From the NCBI GenBank assembly GCA_021733645.1, contig JAHREJ010000010.1:38474-102473 (forward strand): a stretch of DNA of 64,000 bases, written 5' to 3'. The position numbers were made by a program, and so were the translations under genes. Below, in pieces: positions 27,281 through 35,524 of this stretch (within the stretch, counting starts at the first letter, position 1; every line of letters starts with the position of its first letter). Under the pieces are notes generated by a model. The model was not told the DNA's origin, did not search any database, and was given only the letters and a program-made list of their open reading frames with translations. The DNA is from Bacillus subtilis subsp. subtilis (lineage in GTDB: Bacteria; Pseudomonadota; Gammaproteobacteria; Xanthomonadales; Xanthomonadaceae).

Positions 27281-28108
27281 ATGCCCGATATTTCGTTCGA
27301 CCCCCGCCCCCGCCGTCGCGCGTTCGCCGACCTGCACGCAGAAGGTTGCTTCGTGCTGCCCAACCCGTGGGACGTGGGCAGTGCGCGCTACCTGCACAGC
27401 CTGGGCTTCCACGCCCTGGCCAGTACCAGCTCGGGCGTAGCCTGGAGCCAGGGCAAACCGGATGGCGCGCTGACCCTGGACGCCACCCTGGCCCATCTGC
27501 GCGACCTGGCCGCGGCCACGCCGCTGCCGGTGAACGCCGACTTCGGCGATGGCTTCGGCAGCGATGTGGCCGGCGTGGAAGACGCGGTTGCACGGGCCAT
27601 CGCCACCGGCGTGGCCGGGGTGTCCATTGAAGACGCCAGCAGCAACCCGGACCAGCCACTGCGCCCCCTGCAGGAGGCCGTGGCACGGCTGCGTGCGGCG
27701 CGCCGTGCCATCGACCGCAGCGGCCAGGACGTACTGCTGGTGGGTCGCGCCGAGAATTTCTTCGTGGGCCGCCCGGACCTGGACGATGCCATCACCCGCC
27801 TGCGCGCCTATGCCGACGCCGGCGCAGACTGCCTGTACGCGCCCGGCATCAGCAGCCGCGAGCAGATCCAGGCGGTGGTGGCCGCCGTGGCCCCCAAACC
27901 GGTCAACCTGCTGGTCGGCAGCGCGTTGCCCTTCACCCTGCAGGACATCGCCGCGATGGGCGTGCGCCGGGTCAGCGTCGGCGGTGCAATGGCACGCAGC
28001 GCCTGGGGCGGCATGATGCGCGCGTCGCAGTTGCTGGCCGAACAGGGGCGCTTCGACGGCTTTGCCGATGCGGCCCCGGGCGCGGTGTTGAACCAGTTGT
28101 TCGGCTAG
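27281..28108 (+). CDS. Isocitrate lyase/PEP mutase superfamily enzyme
   Basis: A 275-residue TIM-barrel enzyme from the ATG at 27281. It has LPNPWDVGSARYL at the N-terminus, NADFGDGFG for the Mg2+ site, VSIEDASSN, and VGRAENFFVG. The family cleaves or rearranges C-C or P-C bonds next to an oxoacid (PEP mutase, oxaloacetate hydrolase, 2-methylisocitrate lyase). The KKCGH motif of isocitrate lyase is absent here, so a lyase or hydrolase of another small oxoacid is more likely. No pathway partner lies next to it. Confidence 0.85.
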   Translation: MPDISFDPRPRRRAFADLHAEGCFVLPNPWDVGSARYLHSLGFHALASTSSGVAWSQGKPDGALTLDATLAHLRDLAAATPLPVNADFGDGFGSDVAGVEDAVARAIATGVAGVSIEDASSNPDQPLRPLQEAVARLRAARRAIDRSGQDVLLVGRAENFFVGRPDLDDAITRLRAYADAGADCLYAPGISSREQIQAVVAAVAPKPVNLLVGSALPFTLQDIAAMGVRRVSVGGAMARSAWGGMMRASQLLAEQGRFDGFADAAPGAVLNQLFG

Positions 28109-28202
28109 ATCGGAAGAGTCCGAAGATGCGCTGTGCCCCATTGAACGGCAGGCGCAGATACAACAAAATCAAGTCACTTTACACAGCAGGAAGCACCCCA
28201 CA

Positions 28203-28622
28203 ATGACGGACCTACTTGTTTGCATCGGCCAGGATGGCGAGCAGCATCCTTTTCTGATTTCATTGCCGGAACCTACACCCGATCTGGTCACGTTCTACGT
28301 CGTCCACAGCGACTATCCCAGCGCCACGCCGTTCCGGTTGGTACTGGACAACAGTGGCGCTGAGGCGCTTGTGGAAGCGATGACCCATGACGGCGAGGTT
28401 TTCTACGCTCGAAAAGGGGTTCCTGACGCCGCCCTGCTGTACGCCAGTCGTCATCTCGGCAAGACCGTGCGCTCACACGCCGGCCCTGCCGGCGACCCGT
28501 ACGCGAACTACCGGTGGCCAAACGCCGACAAGGTGTGGGTACGCCTCGCCGCACGCGGCCATGCCGTCTACAACGTCGCCGAAGATGTCTATCGAACCAA
28601 TGGTCGTACAAGCCAGTCTTAG
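28203..28622 (+). CDS. Hypothetical protein, 139 residues
   Basis: I do not recognise this protein. It starts with MTDLLVCIGQDGEQHPF, has no signal peptide or membrane helix, and looks like a small soluble alpha/beta domain. A clear Shine-Dalgarno (AGGAAG) is 9 bases before the ATG and a promoter-like pair TTGAAC / CAAAAT with a 17-bp spacer is at 28141-28169, so expression on its own is plausible. Its base composition is less GC-rich than its neighbours. It converges tail-to-tail with the SMR transporter pair, leaving only 5 bp. Confidence 0.7.
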   Translation: MTDLLVCIGQDGEQHPFLISLPEPTPDLVTFYVVHSDYPSATPFRLVLDNSGAEALVEAMTHDGEVFYARKGVPDAALLYASRHLGKTVRSHAGPAGDPYANYRWPNADKVWVRLAARGHAVYNVAEDVYRTNGRTSQS

Positions 28623-28627
28623 CGCCG

Positions 28628-28948
28628 TCAATGGCTGGACAGCACCACCACCGCGCCGGTGACCAGCGCGATGCCGACCCAGCCGATCGGGCGCAGCCGG
28701 TTGCCGAACAGCAGCCGGCCGCAGATCGCCGTGCCGATCACGCCGATGGCGCCCCACATTGCATAGGCGGTGGCCAGATCCATCGTCTTGACCGCCTGGC
28801 CCAGCAGCGCGAACGCTACCCATACCAGCCCGATGGCCGCGATGCCCCAACCGCGCTTACGAAAGCCGTCGGACTTGGCCACCATCATGTTGGCGGCGAT
28901 ATCGATCAGCGCCGAGCAGGTTACGAAAAGGAAGGCCGAAAGGTTCAT
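28628..28948 (-). CDS. SMR-family transporter subunit (MdtI-like)
   Basis: A 106-residue protein with four membrane helices of the small multidrug resistance family (FLFVTCSALIDIAANMMVAK, then WVAFALLGQAVKTMDLATAYAMWGA). Its ATG overlaps the stop of the upstream SMR gene by 4 bp. Paired SMR genes such as mdtJI and ebrAB form heterodimers that export polyamines or cationic drugs; the exact substrate is not predictable here. The MdtI-like label is by similarity and gene pairing. Confidence 0.85.
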   Translation of the reverse strand: MNLSAFLFVTCSALIDIAANMMVAKSDGFRKRGWGIAAIGLVWVAFALLGQAVKTMDLATAYAMWGAIGVIGTAICGRLLFGNRLRPIGWVGIALVTGAVVVLSSH

Positions 28949-29316
28949 GGTGCGTGGGCCTCGCCCAGCGTGACGCAGACGATGCCGGCGGCCGCCATCA
29001 GCAGGCCGATCACCTGTTGTGTCGACAAGGTGTCCTTGAACACGAACACCCCGACCAGGGTCAGCAGCGTCAGGCCGAGTCCTTCCCACACCGCATAGGC
29101 CACGCCGACCGCGATGCCGCGTACCGACAGCGCCAGGAAATAGTAGGAAATGGCCAAGGCAACGGCCATGACCGCGTAGCCGGTGTAGCCGCCGTGGCGG
29201 GCCGCATCGGCCATGAACGAGGTACCGACCACTTCGGCGACGATCGCCACGGCCAGGCAGGCCCAGGCGATCAGACCGCCGTGGGCACGCAATTGCGAAT
29301 GCACCGGTGCGTGCAT
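28945..29316 (-). CDS. SMR-family transporter subunit (MdtJ-like)
   Basis: A 123-residue SMR protein from the ATG at 29316. It has the active-site Glu of the family in WACLAVAIVAEVVGTSFMADA and the YAVWEGLGLTLLTLVGV motif of helix 3. The ~20-residue N-terminal extension (MHAPVHSQLRAHGG) is polar. It forms a two-gene operon with the partner subunit, and a LysR regulator diverges from it, 198 bp away. Confidence 0.85.
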   Translation of the reverse strand: MHAPVHSQLRAHGGLIAWACLAVAIVAEVVGTSFMADAARHGGYTGYAVMAVALAISYYFLALSVRGIAVGVAYAVWEGLGLTLLTLVGVFVFKDTLSTQQVIGLLMAAAGIVCVTLGEAHAP

Positions 29317-29470
29317 GGGAAGCTCCTTGATATCTGTCCGGCGACCATCGGCGGAATGCCGGGGCCCGGGCGTCTCCGCGAGGAAGGCGCAAGGGAGGCG
29401 CCGGCCGGGGGTCGGCACCCGGATGTCGGGCGCTGGCGCCTGGGCGACGCGCTGATTATCATCGTCATTT

Positions 29471-29488
29471 CCATCAGATCAAAGATGG
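29471..29488. promoter_or_regulatory. Candidate LysR site between the SMR operon and its regulator
   Basis: CCATC-AGATCAAA-GATGG is an 18-bp inverted repeat with an ATC-N8-GAT core, of LysR type. It lies 27 bp before the chosen start of the LysR gene (29515). It overlaps an alternative start at 29485, which is one reason for preferring 29515. Confidence 0.4.
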
Positions 29489-29514
29489 ATACCATCGAAA
29501 AAGGCGATACATCC

Positions 29515-30384
29515 ATGCGCTACGGCCCGGAATCCCTGCATGCCTTCGTCGAAGCCGCCGCCCTGGGGTCGTTCTCGGCGGCCGCGCGGCGGCTGAAGAA
29601 GACCCAGTCCACCATCAGCACGGCCGTTGCCACGCTGGAGGCCGACCTGGGCCTCACCCTGTTCGACCGCAGCGGTCGCTATCCCGTGCTGACCGAAGAT
29701 GGCCGCAAAGTGCTGGGCCACGTGCAGGAGATCCTGGCCGCGGCCGAGCGGCTGGAGCAACTCAGCATCCGCCTGGCCGATGCCGTGGAACCGCGGCTGT
29801 GCCTGGTGGTGTCGGACATCTACCAGCTCAATCCGGACCAGCACCTGCTGCGCCGCTTCGAGCAGCGCTTTCCCGACATCGAGCTGGAATGGCTGGATGC
29901 CGAAGGCGATGACGTGCTGGAGGTGGTGCAACGCGGCCGCGCGCATCTGGGGCTGCTACCGCAGCAGCCGCACTACCCCTCCGAACTGGCCGTGCGCACT
30001 TTGCCGCTGCGTGCGGAGATGGCGGTATTCGTGGCGCGCGAGCATCCGCTGGCGCAGAGCGCCGGTGCGGACGATGCGCACCTGGCCCGCCACCGCCGGA
30101 TCTGCCTCAGTGGCGATGCGCAACGCAGTGGCCCGGCACGCGGGCACAGTTGGTTGGCCTCGGACTACCTGATGGTGCTGGAGATGGCCGAAGACGGGTT
30201 CGGCTGGGCCGAACTGCCGCGCGACCTGGTGGCGCGTTACGGCCGCGGCCTGCTGGTGGAGCTGCCCCTGCCCGGTTGGCCCAGGCTGGTGGCCAGTGAC
30301 GCGGTGTGGCGCAACGACACCGCACTGGGGCCCGCCGCACTATGGCTGCTGGACCAGTTCCTGCAAGCTGCCCATCGGGGCTGA
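29515..30384 (+). CDS. LysR-family transcriptional regulator
   Basis: A 289-residue LTTR. The ATG at 29515 has AAGGCG about ten bases upstream; an in-frame ATG at 29485 overlaps a likely operator. HTH region: VEAAALGSFSAAARRLKKTQ and STISTAVATLEADLGLTLFD; effector domain from about residue 90. It diverges from the SMR exporter pair and probably controls it. It converges with the autotransporter gene. Confidence 0.88.
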   Translation: MRYGPESLHAFVEAAALGSFSAAARRLKKTQSTISTAVATLEADLGLTLFDRSGRYPVLTEDGRKVLGHVQEILAAAERLEQLSIRLADAVEPRLCLVVSDIYQLNPDQHLLRRFEQRFPDIELEWLDAEGDDVLEVVQRGRAHLGLLPQQPHYPSELAVRTLPLRAEMAVFVAREHPLAQSAGADDAHLARHRRICLSGDAQRSGPARGHSWLASDYLMVLEMAEDGFGWAELPRDLVARYGRGLLVELPLPGWPRLVASDAVWRNDTALGPAALWLLDQFLQAAHRG

Positions 30385-30423
30385 AACAGGCGCGGCCTGC
30401 GCCGTGCAGACTGGCGCAGACAG

Positions 30424-30452
30424 CAGGAGGACGCCCTCAAGGCGCCCTCCTG
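30424..30452. terminator. Hairpin between the convergent LysR and autotransporter genes
   Basis: CAGGAGGACGCC (30424-30435) pairs with GGCGCCCTCCTG (30441-30452), 11 of 12 positions, with a CTCAA loop. Placed between two convergent stops, it could end both transcripts. There is no long T-run on either side. Confidence 0.5.
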
Positions 30453-30471
30453 TCCTGCACCGGCCAGCAGA

Positions 30472-32850
30472 TCACCAGGCGCGGCGCACACCCAGCTGCG
30501 CGCCCGCATCCTGGTAGCCGCCATCGCCGCGCTGCACGCGCAGATCCCCCCACGCCGACCACCGCTGACCCAGCCGCAACTGCACACCGGCCTGCGCTTC
30601 GTAGCGGTTGGTCGGCAACCTGGCGTCAAGGGTCTGTCCGTCGAATCGCATGCTGTCGCCACGCGCGTTGTAAAGCCAGTTCAACCCGGCGAACGGCTGC
30701 ACACGGTTGCCCGCCGCCGTGTCGTGGCCAAACAGACGCACGCCCACCCGCGACTCCAGCCCCCCCGCGCTACCGTCCTGTACGACGGTGCCGTTGACCT
30801 CCTGCAGGGTGTCGCCCCTGTAGTCGGTATAGGTGACCTGCACCTGCGGCTGCAGGTAGATCGTGCTGCGCTCACCGCTGATGAGGGCCAATCCGTATCC
30901 CGCTTCCAGCGATGCCGCCCGCGTGGTGGCGTCGTAGGTCTCGCGCGCCAGACCATCGCCCTGCACGTGACTGTCGTAACGGCCGTACTGCAGCCACCCA
31001 TCGACATACCAGCCGGTGCTGTCGCCGGGCTGCTGCAGCCAGGTACCGTACACCCCCACCGCGTTGCCCTTGACCCGGCCGCGGGTGCCGTAGTCGGTCA
31101 GGCGCGAGGTCGCCTGGGTGGTCGCTTCGCCGGTGGCCAGCATCACACCGAGTTGCCCGCGGCCGTCCTGGCCCCAGCGCCACACATCACTGCCGACCTG
31201 CAAGGCGCTGGTCTGGCTGCGTGCGTCGACCTGGCCGGCAACGGTGGCCTGCAGTTGGTCGCGGGAGACACGTACCCAGGCCCCGACGCGGTCGTGCTCG
31301 AAGGCCGGCTCGCCACGATCATGCCGCCGTTGCTGGAACATCCGTACCGCTGCGGCCTGGTTGGCCAGGTACGCGCCCGGCTCAGGGCGCAGTACCGGAT
31401 CGGGATCGGGATCGGGGCCGGGTCCCGGGCCAGGGCCGGGATCGCACTGCGGCAACGTCGGGTCGGCCACGCACGGGTCCACCACGGCCGGCAACCGGGA
31501 ACGGAGATACCAGCCGCCATCGCCTGGCGCGCTGACCGCGCCCTGATGCAGGAAATACTCGTACTGGCCGCCAACCGCGCGCCCGGCCAGGCTGAACTGC
31601 GCCGCCGACGTGCCGTCGACCTGGATCAGGCGGATGCCCTCCACGGTCTGCGCGCCGGCCCCGCCGACGTTGTTGACGGCGATCAGACCGGTGCCGGAGG
31701 TGTTGCCAGTGACATGCAGGCGGTCGCTGGCGCCGCTGTCGCCGGCCAGCACCGTGTTGAAGAGGAGGGTTCCACCGGTAGCGTCCAGGTCGCCGGCGAC
31801 CGTCAGCGTGTGAAACGCCGAACCGTCGCCGAGCGCGACAGTGCCGCCACTGCCCAAGGCCAGGCTGGCCACGCTGCTGTCCTTGGCCAGTTGCCACTGG
31901 CCACCCTGCGCCACCGACAGCGCCACCGCGCCGGTAACCCCGCCCTGCAGGCGGGCGTTGTCGGCAAGGGTGAGGCTGGCGGTCGTGCCGGCGCCTGCCA
32001 CGATGTCACCCACCAGGCTGCTGCTGGCGACGTCGATGTCGGCATGGGTGGCAAACCCCGGCGTGGCCGAGGACTGTACGTTGATGAGCACGCCGTTACC
32101 CGCTACCAGCTCGGCCCCATTGCGCAGGATGATGTCGACATCCACATCGTTGTTGTAGTCCCCATTGACGGCAATGGCGTTCCCGGTCGTTCCTTCCACC
32201 CGGGACGCATCGACCGTCAGCACCGACGGGGTATGGGTGAATCCTGCCAGTTGGTCCGAGGAGACGATGACACCGTGGTCGCCTCCCAGTACGACACTGC
32301 CCTCTTCGATGGAAGCCTGCCCGGCGAATATCTCAAGCCCACCAAAGGCAGCGCCCTGCAGCTGGCTTCGCCGCAGCACCAGCGATCCATAGCCGTTGAC
32401 CGTGGCGCCGGAGTAATTCGACCCGATGATGCGTGAGTCTTCCACCAGCGCAGTGGGCGGCGGCAGCGACGGATCGTTCAACAGCACGCCCATCTGAAGG
32501 CCAGGGCCAAACGCAGCGGTGATCTGGCTGCCTCCGGCAATCACTGCGCTGGCGTTGCGGAGTGCAACGCCGTCATCGCCGGTTGTCACCGCGCCGTTCA
32601 TGAAGAGGCGGCTCTGGCCACTCACGTCGATGGTATCGGTCACCGCGCCTGGTGCGACGGTCAGCGTCGAGCTGCCCAACACGGTCCAGAAATCCCGTGC
32701 GTCACCGGCAACCACGGTATAGCTGGCCCCGTTGTTGACGACGCCGGCATGGGCCGGAACGGCCATCGACAGCATCAGTGCACTGGCCAACGCCGTTGGC
32801 AGCATCACGGGGCGTCGCGGGGAAGCAGGGGGACAGGATAAGAACACGGC
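30472..32850 (-). CDS. Autotransporter (type Va secretion) with beta-helical passenger
   Basis: About 792 residues when started at the GTG at 32850, which has AGAGAGG just upstream; the frame is open to 32883. The signal peptide ends VPAHAG. The passenger (~residues 35-490) is rich in short Gly/Asn/Val strands typical of a pertactin-like beta-helix. Residues ~465-485 form a Pro linker (DPGPGPGPGPDPDPDPVL), and the last ~270 residues are a 12-strand autotransporter barrel ending in the aromatic C-terminus RRAW. No protease or lipase motif was recognised; adhesion or aggregation is a guess. It has no clear operon partner. Confidence 0.87.
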   Translation of the reverse strand, partial: AVFLSCPPASPRRPVMLPTALASALMLSMAVPAHAGVVNNGASYTVVAGDARDFWTVLGSSTLTVAPGAVTDTIDVSGQSRLFMNGAVTTGDDGVALRNASAVIAGGSQITAAFGPGLQMGVLLNDPSLPPPTALVEDSRIIGSNYSGATVNGYGSLVLRRSQLQGAAFGGLEIFAGQASIEEGSVVLGGDHGVIVSSDQLAGFTHTPSVLTVDASRVEGTTGNAIAVNGDYNNDVDVDIILRNGAELVAGNGVLINVQSSATPGFATHADIDVASSSLVGDIVAGAGTTASLTLADNARLQGGVTGAVALSVAQGGQWQLAKDSSVASLALGSGGTVALGDGSAFHTLTVAGDLDATGGTLLFNTVLAGDSGASDRLHVTGNTSGTGLIAVNNVGGAGAQTVEGIRLIQVDGTSAAQFSLAGRAVGGQYEYFLHQGAVSAPGDGGWYLRSRLPAVVDPCVADPTLPQCDPGPGPGPGPDPDPDPVLRPEPGAYLANQAAAVRMFQQRRHDRGEPAFEHDRVGAWVRVSRDQLQATVAGQVDARSQTSALQVGSDVWRWGQDGRGQLGVMLATGEATTQATSRLTDYGTRGRVKGNAVGVYGTWLQQPGDSTGWYVDGWLQYGRYDSHVQGDGLARETYDATTRAASLEAGYGLALISGERSTIYLQPQVQVTYTDYRGDTLQEVNGTVVQDGSAGGLESRVGVRLFGHDTAAGNRVQPFAGLNWLYNARGDSMRFDGQTLDARLPTNRYEAQAGVQLRLGQRWSAWGDLRVQRGDGGYQDAGAQLGVRRAW

Positions 32851-33160
32851 AACCTCTCTGGGCAGTGAAGCAGTGGGGGCCACATCGCGCGTCTCGTTGC
32901 CAGCCTGGGTCGCAACTCAGGGATGTGAATTCATGGCAGCGGGGGGGTGATAGACGCGTGACGTCACAAAAGGACTGTGACCCGATTCGCTTTCAAGCGT
33001 GGCCGGTTACGCCAAAGATGCCCATGCAACTATTTGCAATGTGCTGCGTCGCACCGGTCAATCCGCTACTGCGTTCAGTATGGCGCCCACCGGCGCGCGG
33101 ACGCCCCCTCCACCGCCAGCAACATCGTTCAATGGGCCGCGCGCCGTCGCCTCGCCCCGG
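32851..33160. other. Intergenic region upstream of the autotransporter
   Basis: A 310-bp gap. It includes a GTGACGTCAC palindrome (32959-32968) and a G-run at 32940-32947. No ORF with coding character and no RNA gene were seen. The autotransporter promoter must be here, but no -35/-10 pair stands out. Confidence 0.5.
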
Positions 33161-34078
33161 TCAATGCGCCAGCGCGTACTCGATGGCCGCGCAGATCGCG
33201 GCCACCTGGGCGTCGTTGCACTGCTGCGGGGTGGCGCGCGGGCTGTCCGGGTAGACCTCGGTGGTGGTGGTGTAGCGGGCACCGGTCATGCTCGCGCACA
33301 GGCCCAGCGTCTTCAGCGGGTACTCGATCACGCCCGGGGCCACCACGGGCGAGCCGATGATCTCGCCCTTGGCGTCGGCCGGCGCGATGTGGGTCACCTG
33401 CTCGACCGCTGCGTTGACCGCGGTCTGAAACGCAGGCTGCGGGTTCTCGCTGTCGTCCACCAGGTAGAAGCCATCCGGGATCAGACCCGGCTCGAACGGC
33501 TTGCCATCCCGTGCGGCCAATGCCGGGCGGAACTCGCTTTCATCGCTGTCGGTGGTTTCGTGCAGGTCGATGTGCATCACGATGGTCCCGTGCAACGGTG
33601 CCACCAGCGCCATCAACGCGGCCGACTCCGGTGCCGGGCTGTTGGCCACGAACGACCGGTTGGGGTCGATCGCATCGGCATTCCAGCGCTGCACCCGCTC
33701 ATAGCCCCACGGGCTGACACACGGCGCCACCAACACGTTGGCGCGCCCGGCATAGTCGCTGGCGCGGGTGGCCAGGAACTGCAGCGCCCCCTGCACGCCA
33801 CTGGTTTCATAGCCGTGCACCCCGCCGGTGACCAGCACCCCGGGCAGCGCCGGGTCCCAGTGGCGGCTGCGCACGGCGAACAGCGGGTACGCAGCCGGGG
33901 CATGTTGCAGCGTGCCGTACTGCACCACGTCCCAGCCGTCGCGCAATGCCTCCAGTTGCGGCAGCACCTCATCGGCGTAACGCCGCTGCGGCAGTTGGCG
34001 GGCGCGCCATTGCGCCTTCTCGTCCGCGCCCCAGGGCTGGCCGGGGGTGCCGATCGGATAGAAGGAGGCGTTGTTCAT
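33161..34078 (-). CDS. M14-family zinc carboxypeptidase / aspartoacylase-like protein
   Basis: A 305-residue protein from the ATG at 34078. The zinc site motif GGVHGYETSG (HXXE) is followed by a third His in MHIDLHETTD, and a late TEVYP carries the catalytic Glu, all typical of M14 enzymes. The short size without an inhibitory propeptide or signal peptide points to a cytoplasmic enzyme that removes an acyl or amino-acid end group. The substrate is not predictable. It lies 91 bp downstream of a methyltransferase on the same strand. Confidence 0.82.
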   Translation of the reverse strand: MNNASFYPIGTPGQPWGADEKAQWRARQLPQRRYADEVLPQLEALRDGWDVVQYGTLQHAPAAYPLFAVRSRHWDPALPGVLVTGGVHGYETSGVQGALQFLATRASDYAGRANVLVAPCVSPWGYERVQRWNADAIDPNRSFVANSPAPESAALMALVAPLHGTIVMHIDLHETTDSDESEFRPALAARDGKPFEPGLIPDGFYLVDDSENPQPAFQTAVNAAVEQVTHIAPADAKGEIIGSPVVAPGVIEYPLKTLGLCASMTGARYTTTTEVYPDSPRATPQQCNDAQVAAICAAIEYALAH

Positions 34079-34169
34079 GGCGTACTCGTCCGTGCTGCAG
34101 TGTCGGGCCGGCGATTTTACCAGCTGGGCGCAGCCGGCTTGTGCGTGATCGGGCCGAAGGCTGCGCGGC

Positions 34170-34841
34170 TCAGGCCAGGGCGATCCACCCACGGAAGCCC
34201 AGCCCCTGATAGAAGCTTTCCACCTGCGTGAAACCGGCCTCCACCAGCCCGGCATGGTCCTGGGCCGGCGGCAGGATGTGCAGCTGCCGGGCCACCGCCG
34301 CCCGCCCGTTTTCGGCCTGGGCGGGGGCGATGCCCGACGCCATCGCAAAGTGCGCGTAGCGCGCCAGCCATCGGTCGCGCGCGCCGTCGTGCTGGTCGAA
34401 GCTCATGTGCGCCACCACCAGCGGCGCGCCGGGGCGCAGGCGCTGGTGGATGGCGCGCAGGGTTGGTAGGCGCTGCTGCGACGGCACGAAGTGCAGGGTC
34501 AGCAGGCAGGCGGCGGCATCGAACGGCCCGGCCGGCGCGATGTCGATCAGGCCATGATGCAGCGTGGCGCGCGCGGCCGCGTCCCCCAATGTGCGCCGTG
34601 CCAGCGCCAGCATCGGCGCGGAAGGGTCCACTCCATCGAAGCGCCATTGCGGATGCGCCTGGGCGAACGCGCGCATCTCCAGTCCGCCGCCGGCGCCTAG
34701 CACCAGCACGCGCGCGTCCGGCGGGGCCGCCTCAGCGAGCAGTTGCGTGCACATGCGCTGCAGGTCCGCAAAGCCAGGCACCAGCCGTGGCGGGTTCTCG
34801 GCATAGCGGGCGACGGCATCGGGGTCGGTATAGGCATCCAC
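34170..34841 (-). CDS. Class I SAM-dependent methyltransferase
   Basis: A 223-residue protein started at the GTG at 34841, which has a strong AAGGAG six bases upstream. SAM motif I is VLVLGAGGGLEMRAFA, followed by GVDPSAPMLALARR (motif II region) and FDAAACLLTLHFV. The substrate is unknown; it resembles small-molecule methyltransferases with an LVVAHMSFDQ region. A 25-bp perfect palindrome sits immediately before its Shine-Dalgarno, so the gene is probably tightly regulated. Confidence 0.85.
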   Translation of the reverse strand: MDAYTDPDAVARYAENPPRLVPGFADLQRMCTQLLAEAAPPDARVLVLGAGGGLEMRAFAQAHPQWRFDGVDPSAPMLALARRTLGDAAARATLHHGLIDIAPAGPFDAAACLLTLHFVPSQQRLPTLRAIHQRLRPGAPLVVAHMSFDQHDGARDRWLARYAHFAMASGIAPAQAENGRAAVARQLHILPPAQDHAGLVEAGFTQVESFYQGLGFRGWIALA

Positions 34842-34852
34842 CTGGGGCTCCT

Positions 34853-34877
34853 TAATGTAACTTTAGAAGTTACATTA
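34853..34877 (-). promoter_or_regulatory. Perfect AT-rich palindromic operator before the methyltransferase
   Basis: Arms TAATGTAACTT (34853-34863) and AAGTTACATTA (34867-34877) are exact complements separated by TAG. The site is in the 55-bp gap between the cupin stop and the methyltransferase start and touches the Shine-Dalgarno. Its AT content stands out from the surrounding GC-rich DNA. The symmetry suits a dimeric repressor (TetR, MarR or ArsR type), but no gene of those types lies beside it. Confidence 0.65.
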
Positions 34878-34896
34878 CATCGCCTCGCCCCCGTTG

Positions 34897-35304
34897 TCAG
34901 CCGTTGCGGTACTGCGCCTCACTGACCTGCTCCAGCCACGTCACCGGCGAGCCGTCCAGCGCCTCGGCGATGGCGATGTGGGTCATCGCCGCGTCTGCCT
35001 TGGCGCCATGCCAGTGCTTTACCCCCGGGGCAATCCATACGATGTCGCCGGGGCGGATCTCCTGCACCGGCTGGCCCCATTCCTGCACGCTGCCCACCCC
35101 GGCGGTGACGATCAGCGTCTGCCCAAGCGGATGGGTATGCCAGGCGGTACGTGCGCCTGGCTCGAAGGTGACGGTGGCGCCGCCCACACGCGCCGGCGCC
35201 GGGCGCTGGAAAGGCGCATCGATACGCACGGTGCCGGTGAAGTACGCGGCGGGACCGACGGCCGAAGCAGTGCTGCCGGCGCGGGCAATCTGGATGGGGT
35301 TCAT
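34897..35304 (-). CDS. Cupin-domain protein
   Basis: A 135-residue single-domain cupin from the ATG at 35304 ([12 protein letters not shown]). Motif 1 carries metal ligands in [20 protein letters not shown], and motif 2 [16 protein letters not shown] supplies another His. This is the size and pattern of the YhhW-unrelated quercetinase/carboxymuconolactone-associated cupins that often accompany LysR-regulated oxidoreductases. Enzyme or sensor role unknown. It diverges from a LysR gene 220 bp away. Confidence 0.85.
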   Translation of the reverse strand: MNPIQIARAGSTASAVGPAAYFTGTVRIDAPFQRPAPARVGGATVTFEPGARTAWHTHPLGQTLIVTAGVGSVQEWGQPVQEIRPGDIVWIAPGVKHWHGAKADAAMTHIAIAEALDGSPVTWLEQVSEAQYRNG

Positions 35305-35524
35305 GGCAGGGGACCTGGCTGAAGAAGGGGGGGGCGGCGACGGGCGCACGTTCGGTATCGCCCATGCCCACTGTAGCCCTGTCCCTGCCCTTCAGTCCCC
35401 GCCCGGCGCCGCATGCCGCCATGAAGCATGCTCATCAATCCAACACAACACCGGTCTTGTGCTCACTAGTGGCAGGCACTCATCATGGCCTGGCATGGTT
35501 GGCATGCGCGTGGAGCCGCCCGCA

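Noticed and set aside
28107..28118. AGATCGGAAGAG at the end of the PEP mutase-family gene matches the first 12 bases of a common sequencing adapter.
   Set aside because: The following bases do not continue the adapter and the gene end and next gene look normal, so it is taken as chance.
32959..32968. GTGACGTCAC palindrome upstream of the autotransporter, considered as a CRP/Clp site.
   Set aside because: The spacing between the half sites does not match TGTGA-N6-TCACA, so only the symmetry remains.
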